Below, one piece after another: positions 1-7,989 of a stretch of DNA of 64,000 bases. The stretch is from Candidatus Chromulinivoraceae bacterium (GTDB lineage Bacteria > Patescibacteriota > Saccharimonadia > Saccharimonadales > Saccharimonadaceae). Position 1 is the first letter of the stretch, and the number at the start of each line of letters is the position of its first letter. The stretch lies in contig DATIJL010000016.1 of assembly GCA_035478595.1 (NCBI GenBank), positions 1 through 64,000 of the forward strand. The letters run 5' to 3'. The notes under the pieces are model-generated. The model was not told the DNA's origin. It worked only from the letters and a program-made list of their open reading frames with translations, and searched no databases. The position numbers were made by a program, and so were the translations under genes.

Positions 1-483
1 CCCGCCTCGGAGATCTTTACCCCCAAATATGCACCTACCATTGAGGCCGATGCCAGAAAGTACTGCATCAACAACGTCGAGCCATTCGCTAGCAGCGGAA
101 TCATGTACTTTGGCACCACTGGCTCCTTGAATGCGCTGTACCAACCGGCTTTTTTGGCTGCGATGCGCGCCAACAACATTTACGGGGTAGCGCCGGAATT
201 TAGCCGCTTGCTCGACCAGAATTTAGCCGGTGAAGCGCTAAATACACCGGTTCTACTGGTTTCCGGGAAGAACGATCAGGTAATTCTAGTCGGGGCCCAG
301 GAAGAATTGGCTAAACGTATCTGTGCAGATGGTTCCAGCAATTTACGCTGGGAGCTATCTGGCGCAACCCACTATGCCCCGATGTTTAACGCTGGCAGGG
401 CTGCAGTAATGGACTGGATGGCGACCATCATTAATGGTGGCCAACCACAGTCGCAGTGTGACCATTACGCGGTTGGAATATAA
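1..483 (+). CDS. Alpha/beta hydrolase, C-terminal part (5' end outside window)
   Basis: The reading frame is open from base 1, so the 160 codons seen are the C-terminal end of a longer gene; the first ATG at 103 is internal. The segment TPVLLVSGKNDQVI looks like the late beta strand plus acid loop of the alpha/beta hydrolase fold. SGATHYAPM near the end looks like the loop carrying the catalytic His. The nucleophile Ser would lie upstream, out of view. The fold of large lipases or peptidases would fit, but the substrate cannot be told. The gene is followed after 45 bases by a YggT-like membrane gene on the same strand. Confidence 0.6.
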   Translation, partial: PASEIFTPKYAPTIEADARKYCINNVEPFASSGIMYFGTTGSLNALYQPAFLAAMRANNIYGVAPEFSRLLDQNLAGEALNTPVLLVSGKNDQVILVGAQEELAKRICADGSSNLRWELSGATHYAPMFNAGRAAVMDWMATIINGGQPQSQCDHYAVGI

Positions 484-528
484 GCATTAGCAATTTGAGC
501 AGAATATACTAAAATTGGAGGCAGCAGT

Positions 529-891
529 ATGAAGAAAAAATCGACGGCCAGACGTGCAAATAACAAACTAGCAGAGGAACGTAAACACTTTTTTGAGGCT
601 TATCATTTGGTGTATTACGGGCTAGGAGCCATCGAGAGCCTGCTGGGTTTCCGATTGGTATTTAAGTTGTTGGGCGCGAACCCAACCAGTGCTTTTGTGT
701 CGATGGTTTACTCACTGGGTGGTATTTTAATCTCACCTTTCCGGTCGATTTTCCATCCAGCGGTAACCTCGGGGGTAGAAACCGTCTCGGTGTTTGAGCC
801 GGCTACCCTAATTGCCATGGTTGTATTCGCTTTGATCGGCTGGGGTTTGGCTAAATTGATAGCGATCTGGGTAGCCGACGAGCTATCTTAA
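529..891 (+). CDS. YggT-like small membrane protein
   Basis: 120 residues. A basic N-terminus (about residues 1-22) is followed by three hydrophobic stretches near 25-47, 50-75 and 92-115. The segment RLVFKLLGANPTSAF followed by a PF pair resembles the conserved core of YggT family integral membrane proteins. The family has been linked to cell-division and osmotic functions, but its biochemistry is poorly known. Shine-Dalgarno TGGAGG lies 10 bases before the ATG. The stop is 9 bases before the next start, so it is probably co-transcribed with the downstream secreted protein. Confidence 0.55.
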   Translation: MKKKSTARRANNKLAEERKHFFEAYHLVYYGLGAIESLLGFRLVFKLLGANPTSAFVSMVYSLGGILISPFRSIFHPAVTSGVETVSVFEPATLIAMVVFALIGWGLAKLIAIWVADELS

Positions 892-900
892 GGGGGGAGT

Positions 901-2724
901 TTGCTTCGCAAACAAATTTTAGGTCACCTCAAACCAGCGCTCAAACCTAGCCCAGCTCCGATAATTGCTGGGATAGTGCTGCTTAGCGTCGGTCTTGGAG
1001 TAGTCCGCACCCAAATGCCCTTAGCGGCCAGGGTCGTCGGCCGAGATTCGGTCCCGGTAGAAGGTCCTTTAAGAGTTAAATTTGGCCAGGATGTTGCGCC
1101 AACGTATGTAGCCAGCATTAGCCCAGATGCACCGGGCGCATGGGAGCAAAAGCGCACCCCGCTCGGAGTCTCGGAGGCAGATTTTATCCCCAACGGCAAT
1201 CTTCAGATCTCGCACACCTACAAGGTTCGGATTACCGGATTAAAACGCGCAATTACAAATGCCCCTCTGCCGGATATCGAGCAGGCCTTTACTACCGAGG
1301 TCGCGGCCGGAATTAAAAGCATCAGCCCAAAGTCTAATTCCAAAAACGTTTCAATCAAGCCACGATTTATAGTCGTCCAATCCGACGCCAGCGAGTATCC
1401 TCGAAAGTTAAGTGCGAGCCTCAACCCAAAGGTGAAGTTAAACCAAATATCCGATGGGCAGGTGATGGCCTGGGAGCCCAGTAGTCCTTTGAAACAAGGC
1501 ACCAGCTATACTTTTTCGGTTCAAGACCCTGCCTTGCCAGACAAAAACAAAGCTGTAGTCAGTTCGACCTTTACGACCGTTACCCAACCCGCGATCGTCT
1601 CCGCCCGGGAAGGGGACCACTTCAATAAGGATCAAACCGTCGACATTGGCTTTGACCAGCCGATGGACACCACTCAAACAGCCTTTAAATTCGATTTCGC
1701 GGGGAAGGGTAGCTGGGTTGATGCTAAAACCTACCGATATGTTCCGGAGGGAATTTCTCCTGGCAAAACCTATAAGTACACCGTCAAAGCTGGGTTGAGA
1801 TCAAAAGTCGGTGGTGTGCTAGAAAAAGACCGTCCCTTCGCCTTTGCGACCAACGGAGCAGTCACAGCCAGCTTCAGCCCTGGAGGTGGCGTCGCCCCGA
1901 ATTCGCCAATGCACATTACCTTCGACCAGGCAGTAGATCATGCCTCGGCCGAAAAACGCTTTAGTGTCGGCCCAAACGTACCCGGCAAACTGTCCTGGTC
2001 CGGCAATACCATGACCTACTCACCTTCGGGGGAGGCTTACCAAACTGGCTACACCTTCAGCGTCGGTGCGGGAGTAGTCCCGACCTGGGGTCTACCTAGC
2101 GCAGGCGTTTTGAGTGGGTCCTACACTACCGTAGCGCAGGTCGTTAAACTAAATGTGCCGCTTTACACCCAGCCTTATGGCCGTAGCTGCGAGCTGACAT
2201 CGCTTCGGATGCTACTGGCCTACCGTGGTATCCAAACCTCGGAGAACGCGATCGTTAATATCATTGGCTACAACCCAAGGGCCCGGAACGGTGATGACTG
2301 GGACAACCCAAACGAAATGTTCGTTGGTTTCCTCTCGACCTTTAGCTGGACGCAAGGTTACGGTGTGCACGCTGGACCGGTCGCCAGAGCCGCCCAAAGC
2401 TATGGCCGTAGCGCCAGCGCGTACTTCGGCGTTAGTGCTGCATTTATCGCCGGACAAGTCTACGCCGGCAATCCGGTTGAGGTCTGGGGGCACATTGGAG
2501 CGGCTTACGCCGACTCTTGGAATACCAGCTCGGGCAGGGTGAACACGACAACCTCAATGCATGCTCGGGTCGTCTATGGTGTGCAGGGTAGCGCCGATAA
2601 CCCTATCGGGTTCTACGTCAACGACGCCTGGACCGGCAGCGCATCGTACTGGTCGGCCGGATCTCTACTTGGCAACATGAACGCGGTGCCAGGAGTTAGT
2701 AATCAAGCCGTCGTCGTATTCTAA
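901..2724 (+). CDS. Secreted/anchored protein: Ig-like repeats plus C39-like papain-fold domain
   Basis: 607 residues, TTG start preceded by a strong AAGGGGGGAG ribosome site overlapping the end of the previous gene. One transmembrane or signal-anchor segment lies at about residues 18-36. About four Ig-like (Big_5 type) repeats follow to about residue 410, recognisable by recurring 'F.QPMD..Q' and 'Y.F.V..G' patterns. The last 190 residues resemble the peptidase C39-like/papain-fold family: Cys in RSCELTSLRMLL, His in SMHARVVYGV, and Asn-Asp in YVNDAW form a plausible catalytic set. It is likely displayed outside the cell. Whether it cleaves peptides is inferred only from these residues. It could act on envelope proteins of a host or neighbour cell. 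Confidence 0.7.
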   Translation: MLRKQILGHLKPALKPSPAPIIAGIVLLSVGLGVVRTQMPLAARVVGRDSVPVEGPLRVKFGQDVAPTYVASISPDAPGAWEQKRTPLGVSEADFIPNGNLQISHTYKVRITGLKRAITNAPLPDIEQAFTTEVAAGIKSISPKSNSKNVSIKPRFIVVQSDASEYPRKLSASLNPKVKLNQISDGQVMAWEPSSPLKQGTSYTFSVQDPALPDKNKAVVSSTFTTVTQPAIVSAREGDHFNKDQTVDIGFDQPMDTTQTAFKFDFAGKGSWVDAKTYRYVPEGISPGKTYKYTVKAGLRSKVGGVLEKDRPFAFATNGAVTASFSPGGGVAPNSPMHITFDQAVDHASAEKRFSVGPNVPGKLSWSGNTMTYSPSGEAYQTGYTFSVGAGVVPTWGLPSAGVLSGSYTTVAQVVKLNVPLYTQPYGRSCELTSLRMLLAYRGIQTSENAIVNIIGYNPRARNGDDWDNPNEMFVGFLSTFSWTQGYGVHAGPVARAAQSYGRSASAYFGVSAAFIAGQVYAGNPVEVWGHIGAAYADSWNTSSGRVNTTTSMHARVVYGVQGSADNPIGFYVNDAWTGSASYWSAGSLLGNMNAVPGVSNQAVVVF

Positions 2725-3782
2725 TTGATATAACGCTTCCTGAGCTTCAACGGAGGTTTTTCGATTAGGTAGTAAGCTGCCACCGCAAATACGATCGTAA
2801 CCGGCAGGAAAATTAAAGTCGCCGAGATCAGTCCCGCTGAAACCCGGTGATTATTGATTGTTACCACCCATCCAGCGCGCTGAAGCAGCTTGATGATCGG
2901 ATACTGCAAAATGTATAAGGAAAAACTTATTACTCCAGCCAGCCTCAATGGTTCAAGCCACCTTGGCTGGTAGATCCGAGCCAACCCTACATAGCAAGCC
3001 GCCACGGCCGCCCAGACCAACGGCTCAAGGACCGGCCAAACGACTAGAAAATACGATGGCCCATATTTCCACCCGGTCACGGTATACACCCAAAGCAAGA
3101 TCACCAGCGCCGTAAAGGACACGATGAGCCCAATAGCCAGCTTTCGGACGGGAAGCATCGGTAGTTTGGTCAGCCAGTCGCCATTGAAACAGTAAAAGGC
3201 TGCCAGCATTCCGACCAGGAATTGATCGAGCCGGCCGAGCATGGTCCAGTAAACCAGTTCATGCAAGTACGATCCGTCCAGACGGATAGCCAGCCTCACG
3301 ACCGACAATGCTGCCAGCAGAATCCAAAGCACTTTTACGCCGTACCGTTTCAGTAGCGCGAGAAGATAGGGCAGCAGAAAATAGAATTGAATCTCAAGCG
3401 AAATTACCCACAGAACAATGTCGAAGATGCCATAGCCCAAATGATAATTACCGAAGCCAATCAGGTTTAACATCAGCTGCCTCGACGGCATTTTGCCGAC
3501 GGAAAACGCCAATAGGTTGACCACTAGATATAAGGGGAAGAGCCGCAAAAAGCGGTTTATGTAGAAGTTTTTCCAGTTCACCTTGTCTGCATTCAAGGCC
3601 GCCGAGGTGAGGATAAAACCGCTCAAGGCGAAGAATAGGGCTACCCCGGTAAACCCGTTGACGATCAGAACGTCCAGCGGAGAGCGGACAATCGGGGTCG
3701 AGTTGGCACCTACCCCGAAATAGTAGGGCGCTACGGACATGGCGGCTATGGCGTGGAAATAAAAAACCAGCAGCACCGCCAA
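2721..3782 (-). CDS. Acyltransferase family 3 (OafA/YrhL type) membrane protein
   Basis: About ten hydrophobic helices in 353 residues. The conserved His of the family appears in VFYFHA, followed by GFTGVALFFALSGF, the usual GVxLFFxLSGF motif. The family O-acylates cell-surface sugars at the membrane. The only usual start codon is TTG at 3782. However, the same frame continues upstream and encodes IPELDQLRGLA, the standard beginning of this family, with no ATG, GTG or TTG before an in-frame stop at about 3836. Translation may begin at a rare ATT or ATC codon about 10-17 codons upstream, or the start has been lost. The 3' end overlaps the convergent gene by 4 bases. Confidence 0.8.
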   Translation of the reverse strand: MAVLLVFYFHAIAAMSVAPYYFGVGANSTPIVRSPLDVLIVNGFTGVALFFALSGFILTSAALNADKVNWKNFYINRFLRLFPLYLVVNLLAFSVGKMPSRQLMLNLIGFGNYHLGYGIFDIVLWVISLEIQFYFLLPYLLALLKRYGVKVLWILLAALSVVRLAIRLDGSYLHELVYWTMLGRLDQFLVGMLAAFYCFNGDWLTKLPMLPVRKLAIGLIVSFTALVILLWVYTVTGWKYGPSYFLVVWPVLEPLVWAAVAACYVGLARIYQPRWLEPLRLAGVISFSLYILQYPIIKLLQRAGWVVTINNHRVSAGLISATLIFLPVTIVFAVAAYYLIEKPPLKLRKRYIN

Positions 3783-3864
3783 GCCTCTTAACTGGTCGAG
3801 CTCTGGAATGTATTTAATGTTCGAACTACGGATCTAGAGAATCCCCCTGAATTTGGATTTTACA

Positions 3865-4170
3865 CTACTGGCTTTGACGTTCGGCAACGAATTTCTGCGA
3901 ACGGCTAGCCGACTTATCTGTCCGGTGTAAACAGCCGACCCAACAACAGGGTCGGCGCATACCTTGAACCAATTCCTCGGGTACCCGCCTGACGTGGTCT
4001 TTACGGGTTGCTTCTTGCTTCACCGATATTACCCAACAAATCCATTCATTGCGGGCAAGTGGAGTAATATCCTCCCACTGCGCCAAGGCGTCAGGGTCGG
4101 CGAGTAGCGCCTTCCGCAAATCGGCAGGCAATTTGTGAACTACTCCTTCAGATATTGTCTTCGTTGGCAT
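3865..4170 (-). CDS. YdeI/OmdA family (OmpD-associated) protein
   Basis: 101 residues matching the C-terminal bacteriocin-resistance/OmdA type domain. The pattern [20 protein letters not shown] leads into a W-I-W run, then [20 protein letters not shown] and a final WVGCLHR. The paired Cys and terminal Cys-His are typical of one branch of the family. Function is unproven; related proteins are annotated as protecting against bacteriocins or peptides. It is divergently arranged with DUF2200 (4184), with only 13 bases between the two starts. Confidence 0.75.
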   Translation of the reverse strand: MPTKTISEGVVHKLPADLRKALLADPDALAQWEDITPLARNEWICWVISVKQEATRKDHVRRVPEELVQGMRRPCCWVGCLHRTDKSASRSQKFVAERQSQ

Positions 4171-4183
4171 ACACTCATTTTAT

Positions 4184-4534
4184 ATGAAAAAAGAGCGACT
4201 CTACGCATTGCCATTTGCCGAGGTCTACCCGCACTACGTGAAGAAAGTGGAGACCAAGGTACGGACCAAGGCCGAGCTCGACGAAATCATCCGTTGGCTG
4301 ACCGGTTACACTCAGCTCCAGTTGGGGAAGCAGCTCGAGGAAAAGACCAGCTTCGAAGACTTCTACGGGAAATCCCCGAGGATGAATCCGGCGCGAAAGC
4401 TAATCACTGGTGTGATCTGCGGCGTTCGAGTCGAGGACATCGAAGATCCACTGATGCAGGAAATCCGCTATCTGGACAAACTAGTCGACGAACTCGCCAA
4501 AGGAAAACCGATGGAGAAAATTTTGCGGAAATAG
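4184..4534 (+). CDS. DUF2200 family protein
   Basis: 116 residues, nearly full family length. Recognised by [44 protein letters not shown] and the near-universal tail [18 protein letters not shown]. No biochemical function is established for the family. It starts 13 bases from the divergent YdeI-like gene, leaving no room for a long leader. It is followed by the MazG-like gene on the same strand. Confidence 0.85.
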   Translation: MKKERLYALPFAEVYPHYVKKVETKVRTKAELDEIIRWLTGYTQLQLGKQLEEKTSFEDFYGKSPRMNPARKLITGVICGVRVEDIEDPLMQEIRYLDKLVDELAKGKPMEKILRK

Positions 4535-4586
4535 AATCCTTCCTGTACAACGGGGATACGGAACTTGTCATCACGGAGGTGCAGGA

Positions 4587-4922
4587 GTGATCGATCAACG
4601 GACAGTCTACCAGGAGTGCCTCGATTCGGGGTGGGACCCGGCGGACAAGAACAGCTTCGCCGAGGAAGTCGCGCATCTCCACGAGGAGATCTCGGAGGCC
4701 TTTCAGGCGTGGCGTTTGTACAAAGACGCCGAGGTTCGGTTCTCGCCCGAAGGCAAACCTCTCGGCGTCCCAGCTGAGTTCGCCGATGTGGTGATCGGGT
4801 TGCTCTACAACGCCGAACGGATGGGTTTCGACCTCTGGGAAGCGGTAGAGCAGAAGCTCGCGTACAACCGCACCCGCAATTACACAACCGAAGGCAGGCA
4901 GCTTCACGCGAAGGGCGAATAA
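4587..4922 (+). CDS. MazG-like nucleotide pyrophosphohydrolase
   Basis: 111 residues. The all-alpha NTP pyrophosphatase pattern is visible: FAEEVAHLHEEISEAFQAWR carries the ExxE metal-binding pair, and EFADVVIGLLYNAERMG carries the second (E/D)xxD set. Such enzymes hydrolyse NTPs or dNTPs to the monophosphate, often as house-cleaning. The GTG start at 4587 is chosen because GGAGGT lies six bases upstream. Codons are clearly GC-richer than in the core genes. A terminator follows directly. Confidence 0.75.
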   Translation: MIDQRTVYQECLDSGWDPADKNSFAEEVAHLHEEISEAFQAWRLYKDAEVRFSPEGKPLGVPAEFADVVIGLLYNAERMGFDLWEAVEQKLAYNRTRNYTTEGRQLHAKGE

Positions 4923-4936
4923 GTCCTTAAGATCGA

Positions 4937-4966
4937 CAACCCTCTCCGGGTCACCGGGGAGGGTTG
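4937..4966 (+). terminator. Intrinsic terminator after MazG-like gene
   Basis: Eleven-base-pair stem (4937-4947 with 4956-4966, one G.U pair), 8-base loop, followed by GATGTTTTTGG, which gives a U-rich tail on the plus strand. It lies 15 bases after the stop of the MazG-like gene. Confidence 0.75.
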
Positions 4967-4994
4967 GATGTTTTTGGTTCGAAAAATAAATTCT

Positions 4995-5069
4995 TGGCTG
5001 GGGAGGAGGGATTCGAACCCCCGAATGCATGGACCAAAACCATGTGCCTTACCACTTGGCGACACCCCA
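4995..5069 (-). tRNA. tRNA-Gln (anticodon TTG)
   Basis: Reading the minus strand, the 75 bases form a cloverleaf: acceptor TGGGGTG with CTCCCCA (one T-T mismatch), a D arm GTCGCCAAGTGGTAAGGC, an anticodon arm CATGG-TTTTGGT-CCATG, and a T arm with TTCGAAT. The anticodon UUG reads CAA (and CAG by wobble). The 3' CCA is encoded after discriminator G. The acceptor strand resembles the E. coli tRNA-Gln sequence closely. Confidence 0.95.
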
Positions 5070-5148
5070 AAGCTCCACTATTTTACCATATGAAAGGGGT
5101 ACTTTCTAGCTACATTTATAAAACAGTCATTTATTTAGTGTATTGTGA

Positions 5149-5463
5149 TTAGTTAAGAATGAAGTATAAACCGATTGAGAAAATGGCAATTCCAGCAATC
5201 GTTGTAAGATAAACGAGCCGGTCTCCGCGTGTCTTATACGATGAAACGTATTCAGCATCTTTAACTGCTCGCAGTAGATTGGCAGGCGATCCGCTGTAGG
5301 TAATATAACGGGTCTCCCAGTTTGGTTTGAACTTGTTCTTAAATTGCTCAACACCTTTGAACGAGTAATAGAACCCGAAACGTCGAAGAAGTCTATGAAC
5401 TGACGACAGTTCAGCCTTCATGGTTTTAGGGCTATGGAAAAGTATTTTCATAAGCTGATTCAC
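5149..5463 (-). pseudogene. Remnant of lysylphosphatidylglycerol synthetase-like (MprF/DUF2156) gene, C-terminal part
   Basis: 104 residues. The run RFGFYYSFKGVEQFKNKFKP followed by WETRYITYSG resembles the extreme C-terminus of the DUF2156/MprF catalytic domain ('F.L..F..KF.P.W..RY.VY'). It is followed by a hydrophobic helix. The full catalytic domain is about 300 residues and is missing, and no ribosome site precedes the GTG at 5463 or the ATG at 5451. It is most likely a decayed fragment beside tRNA-Gln. A short intact membrane protein that borrowed this end cannot be excluded. Confidence 0.5.
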
Positions 5464-5529
5464 TTCACGATACTAATGAACTATACGCTAAGTCAAGAGC
5501 GCGGAGTAAAGAGACTCATAGAAGACATT

Positions 5530-5560
5530 AAAAGAGATCGACATATAGTCGATCTCTTTT
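5530..5560. terminator. Bidirectional intrinsic terminator
   Basis: Perfect 13-base-pair stem (5530-5542 with 5548-5560) around a 5-base loop, with A-run on one side and T-run on the other. It can therefore terminate transcription arriving from either strand. Confidence 0.8.
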
Positions 5561-5606
5561 AATTTAAAATGGTGATTATTGCATATAAAATAGTTTGCGC
5601 TTTCGT

Positions 5607-5649
5607 GGCCGAGCGAGACTCTGGGTTTGTCGCCCGGTCTCGCTCGGCC
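5607..5649 (-). repeat. GC-rich 13-bp hairpin at 3' end of lipoprotein gene
   Basis: Perfect inverted repeat 5607-5619/5637-5649 (GGCCGAGCGAGAC and its complement) starting inside the lipoprotein stop codon. The loop can form a further GGG/CCC pairing. No U-tract follows on the transcribed strand, so it may protect the mRNA 3' end or need a factor, not act as a classic terminator. Confidence 0.7.
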
Positions 5650-6242
5650 TACAGCTTGTTGACGGTCTGGATGACCATCTTCACTAGGTTGAGGAATGCA
5701 CCATCCGGCAGGTTTGCCGAGTTGGTGATGTCGAGAACGACTCCTCGCTGCTTCAGGAGTACCTCGTACTCGTTGACCGTCCTGCCCTCGAAGGTGGTTA
5801 CGCCTCTGATGGCGTCGTCGCCCAGTCCGGCGTACCGGACTGAGGTTGACTTCATGCCCCCCGACTCGGTCGTGCCCAGTGCAGCGATTTGGGTATCCCA
5901 GATCGCATCCTTGACCAACATCCAGTGGATCTCGACGTTGTTGACCTCCTGGGTGTCTGTGTAGTAGAAACACACCGTCGGCTGGGCGCCAGCCGAAATG
6001 TCGACGTCGTTCACCGAGTAGACCGTCTTGCCGATGATCTGGCTGACGGCATCCTTGGAGAACGCCTCACACACCGGCTTAGCGGGGAGCGAGGTGGACA
6101 TCACCGGCGGTGCGGCCTGAGCGGCAACGCTAGTGGTCGAGCTGGTTGAACTCGTCTGGCTCTGAGCTCCCCCGCACGCGGCGAGAAGGGCGGTCAGAGT
6201 GACAGCGGTGATTACGCCGCTGATCCTTGCGATGGCACGCAT
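5649..6242 (-). CDS. Putative lipoprotein, DUF3558-like
   Basis: From ATG 6242 the protein is 197 residues: basic start, a hydrophobic stretch and the lipobox LLAACGG, with acylation predicted at Cys about residue 23. A Ser/Thr/Ala-rich linker follows to about residue 50, then a compact domain with two Cys (VCEAFS and TVCFYY) that could form a disulphide. Layout and spacing recall the DUF3558 lipoproteins common in Actinobacteria; this resemblance is tentative. A TTG three codons upstream (6251) is an alternative start, but neither has a clear ribosome site. GC-rich codons differ from the neighbours, which may indicate transfer from a high-GC host lineage. Confidence 0.65.
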   Translation of the reverse strand: MRAIARISGVITAVTLTALLAACGGAQSQTSSTSSTTSVAAQAAPPVMSTSLPAKPVCEAFSKDAVSQIIGKTVYSVNDVDISAGAQPTVCFYYTDTQEVNNVEIHWMLVKDAIWDTQIAALGTTESGGMKSTSVRYAGLGDDAIRGVTTFEGRTVNEYEVLLKQRGVVLDITNSANLPDGAFLNLVKMVIQTVNKL

Positions 6243-6320
6243 GGCGTCCAATCTGCTAGAAGGTGAATCAAGCTGTGACTCGCGTATAATATATACTATT
6301 TTATTACTTCATGCAAATAC

Positions 6321-7157
6321 CTAGTGGTGTTTTCGATGTATTTCGTCATACGCCTTTTCGATATATTGTGCATGCGCATCAAACATTTCTAGTGAGTCCA
6401 TTCCTTCTCTTGTAAACCAGCCTACATCAATCGCGTCGTCCCGTGCAACTGGCTCAGTGTCATATAAGTACTCTTGATTTCCGTGAATTAAGACCACGGT
6501 GTTTTCTGTCCAAGCATGGATTGTGTCGCGAAGTCCAACGGATCGCTTATTCAGAATAACCTCGTCAACGCCACCTACCTCAGTGAGTCCGGTCTCTTCG
6601 CTGAGCTCTCGACGCGCTGCTTTCTGCGCTGATTTATCCTTGCGGTCTACAAAGCCACCCGGAAGAGCCCATCTTCTGCCCTTCTCTCTTCGGATAAGAA
6701 GGAACTCGGGTAATTCACCCCGATAAGTAACGGGGTCGACCGTTTCGTTTGGCCCGTATTTGTAAAAAAATCCTGCGCCAGTTGGAAGGCCAATTCGTGG
6801 ATCTGCTAGCAACGGTTCGGCATCGGGGTGAATAGGACGTCCGTACTGGTCGATGCTTAAGCCTGCGCTGCGCCAGCGTGCTATAAGTTTGGGATCAACC
6901 ATAGACATACCAGAATCTGGAACTTCCGGATCCAGACCCTTAGTCTTGCCTTGACGGTTAACATGGTTCGCAACGTGCCAGAGACCATCCGGAATATTGG
7001 TACCAACCTTGGCTAGGCGTAATCCGGCCGCTCCTAGAAATAAACGGTTTCTGTGTTCTGGATACCCTTCGTATGGCCCTTGCTTAATAATATCTGCAAT
7101 AGAATCTAGTTCTTCCCGTGTTATACGTTCGCCCATAAACATAAGCATAACATGCAC
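6321..7157 (-). CDS. Nudix hydrolase, NUDT9/ADP-ribose-pyrophosphatase-like
   Basis: 278 residues. The Nudix helix is RRELSEETGL in the segment after ALPGGFVDRKDKSA. The usual Glu before the helix is replaced by Asp-Lys, as in the NUDT9 branch, where a long N-terminal region precedes the Nudix fold. Here about 145 residues precede it and include PGMSMVDP-like and DPRIGLPTGAGFFYKYGPN segments that recall NUDT9. The probable reaction is hydrolysis of ADP-ribose or a related NDP-X. The start is uncertain: GTG 7157 or the in-frame ATGs at 7148, 7142 and 7136. A TTATAT element just upstream suggests a leaderless start. Confidence 0.75.
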   Translation of the reverse strand: MHVMLMFMGERITREELDSIADIIKQGPYEGYPEHRNRLFLGAAGLRLAKVGTNIPDGLWHVANHVNRQGKTKGLDPEVPDSGMSMVDPKLIARWRSAGLSIDQYGRPIHPDAEPLLADPRIGLPTGAGFFYKYGPNETVDPVTYRGELPEFLLIRREKGRRWALPGGFVDRKDKSAQKAARRELSEETGLTEVGGVDEVILNKRSVGLRDTIHAWTENTVVLIHGNQEYLYDTEPVARDDAIDVGWFTREGMDSLEMFDAHAQYIEKAYDEIHRKHH

Positions 7158-7226
7158 ATATAACTGATTTCTAGGGCTATATGCTCGAGCAAATAGAAGT
7201 TTTCGTGATCCTATCCCCCGTATCCA

Positions 7227-7826
7227 CTATATGATTTCGAAGCCATATTTTTTAGCTAATGATCGGAGCTCAGGTGTGCCAAGTTCATTTTGGAATTGTC
7301 TGAAACGTGCTACTTTTTCCTCACCAAACTTCTCCAGCTTTTCAGCATAGGTATCCGCCGTCATAAACTTCGGAGGTGTCGTCTTGGTATGAAACTTGTC
7401 TGCATACATGGTCAGCCGCTCTTCTGGGGTTTCTGCAAAGTAGTCAGAAGGCGGGATAGGTAACTTGTCTTCCTCGATCTCTTTTTTGGTTAGACCTACA
7501 CCAGTATGATTCGAAGCAAAGCGGCAAAGTTGTTCATCGAAACCCTCTTCTTTAAGTAACGCAAAGCCTTCGGTTCCATGCTTGATGTAGTTCGCATGAT
7601 CGATCTCACCGTTCGGCAGGTAGAGGCGGTATACACCGACGTCATGCAACAGACACCCGACTTTTACAAGTTCAGAATTTACCGGGAGGCTCGATTTCTG
7701 GATGAGCTGCTCGGCAAGCTCCCAAATTATTTGACAGTGAGTGAAAACCAAATCAAAGGCAGCTTGTGATGGTGCATATTTTCTATGGAGTGCAATGATT
7801 TCTTCGTAGGTGGGTAGAGTATTCAC
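7227..7826 (-). CDS. HD domain phosphohydrolase
   Basis: 199 residues from GTG 7826. HD signature: FTHCQIIWELA (first His), CLLHDVGVY (His-Asp pair), then the ASNHTGVG His and a distal TMYADKFH Asp. Metal-dependent HD enzymes hydrolyse nucleotides or other phosphoesters; the substrate is unknown. A perfect TATAAT (7834-7839) ends 7 bases before the GTG, with no ribosome site between, so the mRNA should begin at the start codon. A longer open frame to 7886 exists but would run through this promoter. Confidence 0.75.
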   Translation of the reverse strand: MNTLPTYEEIIALHRKYAPSQAAFDLVFTHCQIIWELAEQLIQKSSLPVNSELVKVGCLLHDVGVYRLYLPNGEIDHANYIKHGTEGFALLKEEGFDEQLCRFASNHTGVGLTKKEIEEDKLPIPPSDYFAETPEERLTMYADKFHTKTTPPKFMTADTYAEKLEKFGEEKVARFRQFQNELGTPELRSLAKKYGFEII

Positions 7827-7932
7827 TCGGATTATTATATCAGGATATGGGAAGGGTGAAATTGTGTCTCGTAATTTGCAGCCCATCTACTGGAAGCGGC
7901 TATTCTCATGAGATCTATTTATGCATTGAAAA

Positions 7933-7975
7933 GACAGGAGTCCCCGACGCGAAGTCGAAGACTCCTGTCGGGGAC
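7933..7975 (-). terminator. Two overlapping alternative hairpins after PlsC-like gene
   Basis: Two long perfect pairings interlock. GACAGGAGT (7933-7941) pairs with 7961-7969, and GTCCCCGAC (7940-7948) pairs with 7967-7975. On the minus strand the first is followed by TTTTC and would be a terminator. The second competes with it, or, trimmed, adds a pseudoknot. Confidence 0.65.
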
Positions 7976-7989
7976 GAAATGCAGTACGG

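Noticed and set aside
4404-5030. 208-codon open frame on the minus strand across DUF2200, MazG-like and tRNA-Gln
   Set aside because: It runs through two well-supported plus-strand genes and part of the tRNA.
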